From Polydactylus sextarius (Eukaryota > Chordata > Actinopteri > Polynemidae): a DNA stretch of 64,000 nucleotides. Shown one piece after another: positions 25,001 through 38,557 of this stretch (position 1 is the first letter of the stretch; each line of letters opens with the position of its first letter). The position numbers were made by a program, and so were the translations under genes. The stretch spans positions 12,342,501 through 12,406,500 of the forward strand of contig CM028906.1 in the NCBI GenBank assembly GCA_016801845.1. Direction: 5' to 3'. Under the pieces are notes generated by a model, which was not told the origin of the DNA, made no database searches, and worked only from the letters and a program-made list of their open reading frames with translations.

Positions 25001-28000
25001 ATCTGCAACCAGGAGAAGTGCAAATTCACCTTTAGGGAAAGATAATGCATTTGTACAGTTCCAGGTTTTGTCCCATGAAGAATGTGTCAAAAAAGAATGA
25101 ACCCCACATGATTTTGTACATTTTTGTTCGTCTCCTCCTCCTCCTGAGCTTCCTGCCTCACACCTCTGATAAGAGACTGGTGGTATAGACTGGTGTCTAC
25201 CTGTGTGTGCCTGCAATACTCAAAAGCACTTCATTCATCATTTTCAACACAAACATGTATCCCTCCCATGTCTGTCAATCATCCCAATCATCTCCACTGG
25301 CCCCCACCATCCAACTTTTTTTTTTTAACCAGTGTTTTGAAGGGGCCCCTTCCCTCCACCCTCACCATGCTGCCAATTTGAGTGGAACAGTGAGTGCAGA
25401 CTGGGCAGCCTTCCAGGAGTTTTTCTAAAGTGGCTGAATATTCATCTTCATTAGGGGTATCACCACCCCTGCTTCGTCCACGGCTGGGTCCTTTTAACAA
25501 GGAGCAAGTGATCCAAATTGGGGGGTGGCGGCGGCAGTAGGGGTGGGAGGGGATGTGTCAGACTCTAAGGGGTTGGTGTGAGGTGAACCAAATTTTTTCC
25601 TTCTCATTCTTGTTTTTTTTCACTCTGTCCTGAGGCAGCGTGGGCAGTCTGCCCTTGTCAACATATTTTTAGTATTTTCCTGGTCTTGTTGTTTTGACAC
25701 AGTAGGAAGAAGACCCAGGCTGCAAATAGTTTTGGAGCTGGTGCCATTGATTTGTCACAGCCTGTTGAACACCAACAACAGAGCAGAAAACTGAAATGTA
25801 AAGAGCAGACAAATTCTATACAAGATAGATACAAATAGCAATTAAATTCCAAAGATTTGAAATGTGTTTGAAATAATATCAAGAGTTGATAGCTGCCATT
25901 CTAGCTTAGAATAAAGCACAATTTCATTCAGTTTGTTGTTGATTTGTCTCAAAGCTTAGAGGATCACTTGACTTCAGATGGACATCAAAGTATGTTCCAA
26001 ATTTGCAAAAACAAAATATTTGAATAAGTTTACACAATTTGTATGCAATCACATTTTTATGGTGCATAACAACCCATTGAATACCTACACTGACAGACAC
26101 ATAAAAGCTTTTTAGTTTTTATTTTCTTCAATAAACATCTCAGAGAAATCTGTTATAAGATACTGTGGCACATATTTGCTGATTTGTCTTTGGATATTTT
26201 TTTTTTCTCTGCATTGACGAGATACATTCTCTGAGGGATGTGAAGACACTTGAAACACTATTTTATTGACACTGGATGGAAAACATAATAACTGTAGTTC
26301 TTGAAGTTGATGAAATTCACATATTTAATAAATATTGTAAAAACTCCTCCCTCAAACTGACATTTTCTATTGGCAATTTCAGAAAACACAGCTGTCAGGT
26401 ATAGGTTTCAATCATGAGGCTGATATACTTCATATGTAAATATTACATATGACACATGCAATAAGTAGGTGTATGTTTGTGTGTGTGTGCATGCACAAAT
26501 TGGTTACAAACTAAAAAATATTTAGACAGAGATGAGCTTTTGAAATCACTCTCCTTGCTCTCTCAGTACTTTACTTATTTGTGAACTTCATAATCATCTT
26601 TGATAGCTGATGCAGTACTTCTTACATCTATAAAAAAGCAGTGCATTGCATTTTGTTAGCACAAAGTAGGTTATGTGCCAGTAACACTGTTCTTTTCATT
26701 CAGTAATGTCATCGTTGAAAGCATTAGCTATATCTTGGCGCTGAACAAAATGGTGGATGGTAAATTTAGTGCATTGCAAAGAGGGAATAGAGTTCAGATA
26801 CAGGTTTTCAAACAAAGTCAGAGTTTTTAGCTAGTTAGCTAAAAATCTGTCTGCATTAAATAAATTAAGAGCCTGTTTTTTTCTGTTTTTTTTTTTTTTG
26901 TTTTTTTTAACAAAAAAGAGTAAGTCTGTCACACATTATTGTAGGGTAAATACACAGAGCTGATTAGTTAATTATTTAAAAAAAAAAAACTCACTTCACT
27001 CAAGGCAAATCCAATCCTGATTTTCCTCATCACACTATCTGTTCGTGAAGCATCAAACTTGTTCAGTCTTTTTTCTTATTCCAAATCAGATGGCAGCTCT
27101 CCTCTGTTTTCATGCAATTTGACAAGGAGAGAAAATAATGACAGTAGCAAAGCGCGGTTTTCTACTGGGAAAGCATCAAGAGTTGGATGATTTTCAGCTG
27201 TGAGAATACCAGGAGATTCCACAAAACTGCCAGAAGCAGAAAAATGTGAGGTGCCTGTGGTTTAAAACCAGCGTGCTTTGCTCAGTCTCATTAAAAACCA
27301 TTACACCAAAATGGCGCATATTGCTGCCTAAAAATGTCTCCTGTGTGATTATGTCAAACCCTTTAAAATGCAGCATTAACAATAAACATGAGGTACTGAA
27401 TTATGTTAGGAGTGAAATAATATGTGTTGAGACTGAACTTGCAGGCAAAAAAAAAAAAAAGATTTGAAAAGCAGAGTAGGTGTCTTTACAGTGTTGTACA
27501 TCTCAACAGCATCTCATGGACCTGAGGGCAAAGAGCTCCACTCACTTCACCAGAGCTTCATGCAACCTTCCCTGAGTTTTGGCTATTTCTTAGAATTGCA
27601 CTATATGTATATATTTCACCGCTCTGTCAGAACGAATGGAGAACTTCTCACAAGCACAAAGCGTCAGACCCTAGACATTTTCTGACAATTACATCACTTA
27701 TTTCTCCCTGTTCTGAGTGTAAAAGGGATTTGGCTTTATTTTTTTTTTTGCTACTGTTCCCTGATGGCTGTCAGATTGTATATTGAGTCTTTGCCTAAGC
27801 TTTTCCAACAGAGTGCTGAAAAATACATTACAGTTGTGTTTAGGATTTGTTTCTCCCTCCCTTGCAATTACGCACATGATGTGTCTATAACCACAATGTT
27901 TTATTGATATTTCAGCCAGGCTTAATTTGGTTCACTGCATCACAATAACCAAAGAAAAATAGCAAAGTTTTCCTGCCAACCTTATTGGCATAACCACCTG

Positions 28001-29535
28001 AAAATGCATAAATCATGCGATGTAAAGGAAAAAAATGCTGCACATTATCAAACAAAAGTCCTCTGTTGCTTTTACATTTGAAATCATTTGCTTGAAGTCA
28101 AGTGTTTACCTGAAAGTTTTGGAGACCTTTTGGCAAACTGGAATATTTATGCCCTTTTTTACAATTACTTGCCAAAATAGATCAGCATTTGTTGTGCCCA
28201 ATTTTCCTCCAACTAAGACTTTGCCTCGTCAAAGGGAATTTTCTGCTCCTCAGCGAACAGCCTTTTTCTATAAAAGTGATAGAAATTGTCTGTGACAACC
28301 GCCACTCAAACTGAGCGGCCCATAATGACAAGAGAGCCAAGAACAGGCTTAATACTATTTATAAATCTTTGAAATGGCAGGGTTTGCAGGAAAGTGTGAA
28401 GGAATAAAGGAAGAAGGGGTGGAGGGTAGGAGGTGGTATGTTTTTTTTTTTTTTTCACCCCAAAGCTTCTTATGACCTTAGTGTTCCTGCGGTCTAAACA
28501 TAGCCTCACTACAAACCCAGTGGAGCCTTCCAATCCAGTGCAACCCATAAACAAGCTTCTTTGTTAATCGCTGTCACAATGCAATACTGCTCTTTGTGCC
28601 TAATGATAACAGTGTATTTTTTTTTTTTTATTTTAAAACCACATATTTCAATCCGTCATTGTTAATGGTTTTGATGTTGCAATTATGTCAGTCTGTATGT
28701 CAGCAGAACATTTCCTCATTTTTCCAAATGAAATATTCCTAATCCCAAAAATAGTTTTATGCTGCACACCATAATTTCAACTCTCGACTCTAAGACTTCT
28801 TACTTTTCCAAGAGCACAGCAAGTGTTCAGTCCTACAACATCCAGTTCTAAGAAGTCCCAACGGATTAGCCAGATTATTGAATCATGGCTTTAGATAATA
28901 CCATCAGTTACAGTTTACTTCTGAGAACAGATGCAAAAAAAGGGCCAATATGGCAATGTTGTGAATGTGCTAATGATAGCAGCAGACTTTTCCTCCAAAT
29001 AAGCAGATGCGCTGAAGTTTGAACAGCTGTCAAACGTGATGAGCGTGACACAAGCGCCTGCAGTGGAAACTGTGGGACTTTTGCTATGATATGGCGGCCT
29101 ACACACTAGCACCACATACCAGATGACAAATCACGCTATCTCTGAAACACCTGCCATTTCTCTTTGAGATGAGATTCAGGGTGCAGAGGATTTATAATTT
29201 CATCAAATAAAGCATAACATGCAACTGAAAAAACAACAGTATCAAAGAAATAAAAAAAAACGGCTTGATGATAATTCAATGTATATGATGTGATGTTGAC
29301 TAGAAAGTGCTTCCATAGACCAAGTACGATGAAATGATTGTTGATCATTTGTGATTCATTGATTCCTGATGTCAATGGTCATTATCTGTATATTATCTGC
29401 CCATGCAGATCATTTTAATTTCATATGTTGAGATTTTACTTACACGCCAGAAAAGGTAACTGAAGTGTTATTTATGGTTCTTAAAGTATCAGAAAATTAT
29501 TTTTTAAAGACTCAACAGTAGTTTGGTACAGATCC

Positions 29536-29930
29536 CCTAAAGGCACATGAAAGGTAAAAAATAGGTTTGAAAAAAAAAAAAAAAAAAAATGTAGTTTTGC
29601 AAGATCTCTCAAAGATTTTGTGCAATCTTGCAAAATTTTCATTTAAGCTGATATACTTCCGGGTCAGTTTAGAGACTGTAAACAAACATAACAATGGAAT
29701 GCATTCACCCGTGGGAGAGGTTTGTAGAGTTTCGTAGAGGTTCATAGAGCAATTGCAGTGTTTCCTATTAATTACCAGTGGCCCACCACAGTCTCATTTG
29801 GACCCACCACAATTTCATTTGACTATAAAAATACTAATAATAAACAGTATTTCATCATCTCTCGTCAACCCATTCTGCAGCTGTACTAGGTCTCTATCTA
29901 GCCTCATACTCTCTCCCTCTCACTCACTCA

Positions 29931-29964
<34 letters not shown>

Positions 29965-30088
29965 CACAGGTCAGGTTCCATTGTTGTGTTTATTTACAAT
30001 TTCTAAACTGACCCGGAAGTATATCAACTTAAAATAAACTTTTTTTTTTTTCAACCCTATTTTTTTTTTCCTTTCATATCCCTTTAGG
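29536..30088. repeat. Large imperfect inverted repeat, possible foldback or MITE-like element
   Basis: The left arm (29536-29699) and right arm (29976-30088) are reverse complements over most of their length. They include a perfect 24-bp match (29650-29673 with 30002-30025, core ACTTCCGGGTCAGTTTAG). The outer ends pair CCTAAAGGCACATGAAAGG with its near complement at 30070-30088. The left arm has about 50 extra bases (29590-29640) that themselves contain a perfect 11-bp inverted repeat (29595-29605 with 29625-29635). The 276-bp centre holds a (CACT)n/(CA)n tract. I see no transposase and no clear target duplication, so the class is unknown. Confidence 0.75.
29921..29961. repeat. (CACT)n then (CA)n microsatellite
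   Basis: CACT units grade into a pure CA run inside the centre of the inverted-repeat structure. Confidence 0.9.
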
Positions 30089-32125
30089 AGCTCCATAGCT
30101 ATCAAATATTGCAGTAGCCATTTATTTTCTGGATTTTCATGGATTGCAAACAACATAGACAGGACAGTATATTGTACATAGTGCAATATATATATATAGT
30201 ATATAGTACAGTATATAACAGGTATCTCATACTAGTCCTCACTTTTGCACAAAACTAAGGAAGTCAGTTTATTTCAGCATTTTATATGAACAGGAAATAC
30301 AAATATGAGTTAGATGTCAGACTATGATTTCAGAATGCCAGTGCCAATTAAACTTCAAATAGAAAGCAAAATACCTTCATTGAAAATTTATATTGTTTTT
30401 GGTTTGTTTTCCAAGATCTTTCTAAAGTTACACATTATTTTTTTAACCTGCTGTCACAAGCCTGTGCATCACACTAACAAAAGGAAAATATCAACAGCAC
30501 ATCCATCGCATACATCAGCAACACTATTAAAAAGTCAATATTGAATATGTTTTTCCTTTTCTAGCATGAAAGCAACAAACCAAAAAATAAATAAATAAAT
30601 ACAATAAAACAGATTAATAATATGTAACTGTAATAACAGTAATATGGAATCAGGACACAAATAGATGATTAATCATTCAGCTTTTACCTTTATTTAAACA
30701 CTTAAATATAAAGGCATTTATTAGATGTTTATTGAAGTACTGGTCAACAAATATAATTTGATATCAAGCAGTTGTAGGCTATACATAGATAATGTGTGGT
30801 TGATAACCTTACACTACAACTGATTAAAAAATTATTTCCCACTTTTTTAATGCATAAAGTACATTTGTGTACATTTTAGTGAGCTATATGTGTAAACCTA
30901 TTTTCTGAGGTAAAGAATGAAATGTGGTGGTGAGTCATTAGTGCATGTGCATAAACAGTACATTTTTTACATGTTAATATCAGTTACATAAATAACTGTG
31001 CGAGTAAAAACAGCAAATTATTCCTTTTACTGATGCCATCATCCCTATTATGTTACAGTTTTTCTCTGTATTATTATAAAGTAAAATCAGTATTTAACTA
31101 CATAGCCACAATAAGCAACTAGCAGAAGATGTCTTGTACTCATTGACTAGCAATTTAAATACAAAACAATACAGCCGATGATGTGTTAGTTTCGGGCAGT
31201 CTTATATGAATGTAATGGTATTTGTCGAATCGATGTGGTATAAACCATAGTACAGGCATGTTGTCCATATGTTGAATTTTATATAAAGCTTCATAAAACC
31301 TGGGAAACACAAGTGAAGGACCAAAGCAGTTTAGGAAGATCACAAGCATGTTAAATCTTTTACAGTCAGTCTGTAAGATGAGTGAATCTCCTTCACCTCA
31401 CTTTCCCCTCTTGACAAGCTGCCTTCATTACTGTGTTCTGTTACAATTACAAGATTAATGGACAGGGTGGATTTTGGTTCACAGGAATTAATTGTGCCTC
31501 ATTTTGCTCCCATGCCCCAACAGATGAAACAATCGGGGCAGTAAACCTGGTGGTGATTCTTGTCAACACGAGTGCAGATGCAAATTAATAGATGCTCAAC
31601 AGGCCATAACTTCCCAGAGCAATCTGAGACGGTTCAGGATGTACTGTATGTGCACAAAGCCCTCTGAGTGTTTGCAGCACTGAAACATGTTGTGTTGGTT
31701 TTCTCCTTCACCTGTTCTCACTGATAGGGCCAAAGTGTTATGTACAGAACATGCATCAGCTAAATGTTGCTACTTGTACCATAACCTCTACAAAACAAGA
31801 CTGTATGTCTTCAGTGAAAGCGCTCATTGGTGATGCACAAGACTTAATTTCACTTCTTGTTGTAGACTGGACTAACATTATATTTAGAACCCAGTTTGAC
31901 CCTTTAGATAGATGGGAAACAATGTTGTAAATGAACAAAAAATGCTCATTACTGCTACGATTTTTTGCTGGAATGCTAGCTTCCCTGGGAAACAAAATTC
32001 CAGCATATCTACTGTAAACCCTTGGTGGCACTGTGTGCAGTGCATTTTTGTTACATTTTACATGATACATTTTTCTTTGGCTATAGGGCACCAAGTTTAT
32101 TTCAAGTTTATATAAAAATATTCAC

Positions 32126-32131
<6 letters not shown>

Positions 32132-32158
<27 letters not shown>
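32132..32158. repeat. Poly(A) tract
   Basis: A27, one of the longest homopolymers in the window. No retroposon body is evident upstream of it. Confidence 0.95.
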
Positions 32159-32159
<1 letters not shown>

Positions 32160-33589
32160 TTATGTGATTGCTTTCCGCCCTGTTTGCCCCATCACTCAAA
32201 GCTCTAGGACATGCAGGTAGATAGGTGTAGTCCTTGATACTGTATTTGACATATTACAATGTATTTCCAGGCAAGAAACCAATAAATCTCTTTGCACTCT
32301 TAATACTCTGATACTAAAAGACACTGACACTGGCCTTGGTTCTGCCTCCATGAAGCCATACTCTACAGCTGTTCAGTCAGTGTGGAGTCTAGAACAATTC
32401 GCCCTCACACATAGAATTTCCTAACCAGGCTAGCTACTAGCTCTGCAGCATGGGGTAATGTCAAGGATCCTTTGAGCCATTTTGAGTTTCCAGTGATGGA
32501 TATTGGCAAACAGCTTGCCTCTGTGAGTAAGGATAACCTTCCGTTTGATCAATCTTGCACCCGTCTCTAAGACTATACCCTCCAATAAATCAATAGCCTA
32601 GATGTGTTTGTCCTGGTCCTTTCCATTCTCCTCCAGCCCTTTCTATACTCGCCTGTCCTAAAGTACCTTTTGTTCCTTTTGCTACTCTCCACACGTCATG
32701 TTTGATATCCCTGTCCCTTTGTTCTTCTTTTACATCTTATTTTTAAGCCTATTTGTTAGACATGATCTAAAAGCTGTTGCAAATTGCCTCTGCTAATTTG
32801 TCATCATACGGTATTTCCCAGTATTTCCCAGTGTTTGTCATCAAACAGTACTTCACACTTGGCTGTCTGTTTTGGTTAATTTTACAAAGAACAAAGGGAA
32901 CTTTCTCTATGCAGTACCGAGGGAGAAGCCTTTATGGACTGTGAAAGCTACAAGATATGGAAAACCAAACACAGAGGGGATTTGATTGAGAGTCGGGACA
33001 AGTGGCAATTTATCATCAAACAATGAAGCAAAGCACAGAGAACATCAGGACTAAGGGTGTTAGTGGTAATATTTTTCCATTAAGATTATTCCAGCCTGGA
33101 GAAAAGAAAAAACATTTTTACTTCTAATTTCATGTTAGAAGAGAGTCATTATTTTGTATTACTCATAGGAACAAGTCTGTAGATGCTGCAATTAAATTTC
33201 ATGAACAGAACACTTTTGGTGTGGCTGTGTAATCCCTGAAGGACTGCTGGTTGCCTTCGTTCTCTCCTAAGATTCGGTGGAAAGGGGGTGTTTTCTAATG
33301 ACTTCAAATAATCTCATGGAGCGACAGCTACATATACCAATTATTAATTAGAAACTGGGAATCCCTCTGAGATCTTGTCTTAGTGCATAAAATAAAAAAA
33401 AAAAAAAAAAAATAAAAAAATAGATGGTTCCATAGCTGATACGCTACAAGCCATTTTAAGTCTATCTCCAAATCAGAGGCAATTTTTCTATGACTGCTCA
33501 GCTTCCCCTAAAATGTCAAAAATGTCAACAATTAAAAGGTCAAATATGTACGGTTGTGTTAACATTTCATTGACTACAAATGTGTTAGA

Positions 33590-34160
33590 ACACATTCATC
33601 TCGTAGACGAGTTCGTTCAGAATCAGCTACTTATCACACTGAGTCGATGTTGTTAACTTCTCATACATTCCCATAGCACTGTTTTCTTATATGGTCGATA
33701 GTCAATGCATTTGCCCGTAGAAGTTGAGTGTCCATGCACTTCAATGTCTGCACGGAACAGTTTTTTTCATTGCCTCGAAACTCGACGGTCATTGGATAAA
33801 TGCCACGATTTTGTCCCACCGCCGGACGCTCAGCGTCTCTGGGGGTGAGTGGAGCTGTGGGCAGGCCATGGCTTGTCTGGACGCCGAGCTTCCGCATGAT
33901 GATTGGAGGATCTGTTGAAAGGCTGAATCCCGTTTTGATTTACAGGTATTTTGAGATATTCACCGTCACTTGACAGCTCAGCTCAGTCCCATCGCGGATT
34001 TTGCAAGCAAGTTGAAAGTCGAAAGACAAACTACAGCTCATTTGTTGGTATTTGCTTTGCGAAATTACTTGTTCATTTCTTACACTGTAAAAGACGCCTA
34101 CTTGGTACTATAGGGGCACAGACCATTTTCTTGAAAAGGAACGGAGGGCAGAATTTACAT
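33590..34160. other. GC-richer block of unknown nature, possibly a repeat
   Basis: This stretch stands out from its AT-rich surroundings (CCACCGCCGGACGCTCAGCG, GGACGCCGAGCTTCCGCATG, TCCCATCGCGG). It has a 78-codon frame on the minus strand and shorter frames on the plus strand, with no domain I recognise. The raised CpG content could mean a young repeat insertion or a small CpG island. No terminal repeats or target duplication could be defined. Confidence 0.35.
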
Positions 34161-34984
34161 ATAAATACATATACAGAAATTCTAACATAAAATACATAAA
34201 TAAATTGATGAATTTTATGATGTAAGCTGACAATGAGCTTCCCCTCTTTGAAAGACCAGCAGCTGCCACTGCTTCAAATGTATAGTGCATTGCTCCAAGT
34301 ACCCTTAAGAGATGTATAGATACATATCAACAGGTTTTGCATATAAGCTGTTATTATATACAAACAGTGAGCATTAACCTGCTGTTTAACTGTTTGTTTC
34401 TGTATCAATGCACAATTCAAATTCTACACTTCATTTAATGTGGAATTTTGAATATTAATAATTCTAGAACATTAAAAAAGCAGCATCATAATAAAAAAAT
34501 TAAAATAAATAAATGAATCTGAGTAGTAACTATTTGTAATAACTGACCTTTGACCACTTGAGTGCAGCAGAGACCAGTTGTATTCACAACATGGAAACAC
34601 AATCTTATTTCCTTTTTATGTACATATTAAGTAATTAAATAATTAAATAAGTAATTAAATATTTGCATGTTTACACATCTAGCATTTTTGGAGCAACATT
34701 ATCATCTATTTGGAGTCAGGAGTGTTTCTGGGCACAAGTAAATCCAATATTCCCTGTCTTTTATCTCGGTCTTTGGTCTCCACCAACTCCTGGGGGAAAT
34801 ATTTGGTTCCTCTACTGCTTTAGGCTCCACTGTATGAGCCTGCTGCTTGCTAAATTTGTGTCTGTCTGTTGTATGGTGGTGTGCAGAAAGAGCATAGTGA
34901 GGTTTTAGAGCTTTTTATCTTAAAACAGCTGCCAAAGCAACAATATGAGAGCCTCAACAAAAGAGCAAAGAGCAGATTTTGACC

Positions 34985-35062
34985 TGACTATTTAAAGTGC
35001 CTTGAGATAAATATATGTTATGATCTGACGCTATTCAAATAAAACTGAGTTGAACTGAATTA
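34985..35062 (+). repeat. Fragment of a fish retroposon tail
   Basis: AAAGTGCCTTGAGATAAATA, TTATGATCTGACGCTATTCA and AATAAAACTGAGTTGAACTG follow the well-known fish repeat tail pattern (GTGCCTTGAGAT, then GGCGCTATATAAATAAAATTGAATTG). Family assignment is from memory. Confidence 0.6.
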
Positions 35063-37674
35063 ATTTGGGTCAAAACAGCACACAACTCAGTATCATACCG
35101 AAAGCTCCAGTCCAGTGCATCAAAACTATATACTTGTGATGAAGTGATACATTTGTTAATAGCTTCCATTGCAGGGACACAGATTGGGAAAAATGTGGAA
35201 GTACAAAATGCCGAATTGTCACATAGAGACACATGGTAACCCAATAATGATACTGTGAAACAAATTATTTCTAACACTAACCCTGACCTAGAAAATAAAA
35301 ATCATGATCCAAACTTTTAACTTTCTTTCTCCAGTGCAAACTTAAGACGCATACTCTGTTTGTCACTCTGCTTGTCACTCTTAAATATTTTGGAATTATG
35401 TAGCTGCTAACCTCATGAATCCTGTTGTCCATCTAAGCTGTCAGGATATCTTAAATTTAAACTCCTGACACAATTTCCTCTGGTTGGTCATTAGCTTGTC
35501 CTGTCATGAGGAAGAATCATGGAGGTTTTTGGTTTAACTGCTTGCATAAAAGCATTGTAGAAAAAGTATTACATATTCTGTATGATTATGAAATACAGTA
35601 TATGTATTTGTACTGTTGTATCTGTTCTCATGCACAAAAAGTGTTTCACCAGTTCCTGCAGCCTAATTTCAGATCAGAGTGACCACATCTGTCACTGACA
35701 ACATGTAATAGGTGTGATATATGTTTGTCTTTTATGCATATGCCGGTCAGTTACTAATTTAAATTTGTTGCTATCACCAGTTTTCAGGTGTAGATCAATT
35801 CCCCATAAACTTTCATTGTACAATTCTTTTTACCCACGGGTATGAAATCTTTGTGGATAATGAAGGCTCAATTTATGGCATTAAGGAAGTGCATCTGCTG
35901 TTGTACCACCAAAAAGTGAAGTAACTGTTGAAACTCTAAAAAAAGAAAAGAAAGGAAACAGAGTCATGTTTCAAGAGGCACAGAAGGTGAAGCGAGGGCT
36001 CCAGGACTTGAGAGACTTCAGAACTGACATTCAGTTGGTATTATTTCTACTAGATCAATACATAACAAAAGCCACCTACTTATTATTGCAACCGGGTGTT
36101 TGATTCTGGCTTTATCAAAACATTGACACTGGGGTCTATAGTTCAAAGGTGGATTCTAACCTTTGCATGCTGCTTTGGACACCAGCTACCTCCTATCAGC
36201 AACCATGTTTTCATACAGTCTTTGAGACAGTGCTACAGGGGAGAAAAAAGCTAAAAAGTTGTCGATTTCCACATTATAGTATTTGCCTGTGTGTAGAACA
36301 ACTTCACTGACAGTTGACGTAATGAGGAGCAAAACTCACATAGATCTCAGCTGGTTAGTTTCCCCATTTTTACAGTAGTAATATAACTCTCGATGACAAA
36401 TGAAAGGGAAATGGAAAACAAAATGTTAGTATGATCTGCACTAAAAAAAAGCACTTTCACTTTTTGTTTAATGACTTTTTGGAGTTATAAATGTTAATTA
36501 TTTATTGCTAATTTAATTATATGCAATGCTGGCATTTCTTACACCGAATAAACAATGTAACTATTAATAATGTAGAATAAATTATTCCATTCAAACAGTG
36601 CTGTGAATTTGAATGTAATAATTTTTACTACAAATGTGCCACCTTCTTTGACTGTGCCCCCTCCCAACCCCACATAACGTTTTTACCTTTTTTGTGCGAG
36701 AGAATTCATAAGACCTTTCCTCTGTTGATGGCCTGACGACAAATGGCAGAGCTCATCTCTCATCCTCGTTAACCAAGTGGCTAGTCTTCTTAATGAGCAC
36801 TATTAAAGGTAAAGTGTCATTACCACAGCACTCTGTCTATTCATTACAACCATCAATGTCTATTGATGTCTGTCTTCATCTAATCATAGAACTCTTCTGT
36901 GAGCACTTGTTTCATCTATAACCTCCCTCTCACATTACCCCAGATTAATGTCAAATGTCTTCCTTTTTTGCCACATTCAGTTGTGCCAGTGTATCTCTCT
37001 ATTCATAAAGCATTAATGGCAACAGAGAAACACCCTCATGTTAATAAGTAGAGCAGGTTCACATAAAGTTATGATGGAACCTTCTCTTGAGTGTGAGATT
37101 TCATAAAAACCTGTAGTTCCTGTCTGGACATCTGCTTCGGAGCTTAAAATCTTGTGTTGGCTACTTGGCTTGTAATACTGAGTTGAATGAGCATGCAATA
37201 TCACAACATGTGGTAAATTGTGACTGTCTGCGGAGAAATAATACTTGGAGGTAACCATATAAGGAAATTGGGCTATTGTCCAATGAAGATATATAGACAC
37301 TTTAAAACTCCTCCAAACTAGAGTTTCAACTTGTCTATTACCGCTTTTAACTTCCTTGGTGTCCTTACAGTCCTCTGTGGGTTTTAGTTATCATTTCATA
37401 TAGTGATAAAACATAAAAGTGTTTTAAACTGCTCCCATCCGACCTAATTGGTTCTAACAAGTGAGCAATAACTTTCAAACAGAGGCTGTTGCAACCATTA
37501 TAACACAAGCCTTCACATCCATTAGACTTTAACAATAGGTCAGTTTCTCGCTATGCTAGTGGCTGAGAATACCGATCACTGCTGGACTGGTCTACTTTGC
37601 TCCATACCGAAACATCTCAATAACTACTGCATTGACTGCTAACAAGTTTTGTAGGAGAAAGTGAAAAAACCATA

Positions 37675-37735
37675 AAGACTTTGGGAGAACATGCAAACTC
37701 CACACAGAAAAGTATTAGCTCAGGATCCAAACACT
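37675..37735 (+). repeat. Short fragment of the same teleost interspersed repeat as at 56.2 kb
   Basis: GGGAGAACATGCAAACTCCA followed by CACAGAAA is the highly typical end segment of that repeat, the part following the piece preserved at 56.2 kb. Only about 60 bases remain. Confidence 0.6.
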
Positions 37736-38098
37736 ACAACACATATTAACATGAGAAAGTAAAATTGTGAAAATGGCAAACATCATACCTCAGAAGCATC
37801 ACCTTCCACATCAGAATTTCATGCTGTGGTGCACTGTACCCCATTTCTCAGAGTCCCTGCCACACACAATGCCCTGTAAAAATAATCTTGAATATGCTTC
37901 CCTGTTGTTTTCCTGTGATATTTTATATGGTATAGGTCAAACATAGTATTTTGTCTGAGTTGATTTGTTGTGGTAACGAGTTTTGGCAAGATTTAGGCTT
38001 TAGCAGCAGCACTTTTATACATGATGACTGTGCTTTGACAAAAGTGTCTAACCTGTATAGTAATATTTTTAACTATGCTGTTTTCATTGACTAATGTG

Positions 38099-38129
<31 letters not shown>

Positions 38130-38503
38130 GCTGAAGTGATGTTATGATGTAACTCTCTCTCCCTCACTCTCTCTCTCTCTCTCTGTGTGTCTCTGTGTTC
38201 ACTGTTTGTGTTCACCATAGCAGTAAAATAAGAAATTCAGTTTCATTGTCTGAATAATTCACAATGTTATGAAACTGGGAGTTATTTGTTAAAAAGACAG
38301 CTTGGGTGGATCATAGGTGTTTATACCACTACCACCAACACTACAGGCAAAGTTTAGGAAATCTTAATTTTCCAGCAGCTGTTCTCATCTACAGAAGCAA
38401 GTGTAATATTTCTCATTACTTACTGAGTTAATTAATGCTTCAGATAATTCAACATCTGTTTATTCACCTTGTTATAGTGACTTGATGTCTCTCTCTCTCA
38501 GTC

Positions 38504-38556
<53 letters not shown>
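38504..38556. repeat. Compound (TA)n(TG)n microsatellite
   Basis: About nine TA units (38504-38522) are followed by about seventeen TG units, a purely alternating purine-pyrimidine run. Confidence 0.95.

Positions 38557-38557
<1 letters not shown>

Larger units (their letters stand above)
17132..29535. other. Intergenic, no gene seen
   Basis: Holds pyrimidine-rich and retroposon-tail candidates near 18.1-19.0 kb, a run of C (19071-19081), several poly(A/T) runs, and GC-richer low-repeat blocks at about 23580-23900 and 28030-28400. Frames of 60-139 codons show no recognisable protein. Confidence 0.65.

Noticed and set aside
24797..25216. 139-codon minus-strand frame
   Set aside because: No domain, signal or splice context that suggests a gene.
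32132..32158. Poly(A) runs as tails of processed pseudogenes
   Set aside because: I saw no coding remnant upstream of this or the other long A-runs, nor a clear target duplication around them.
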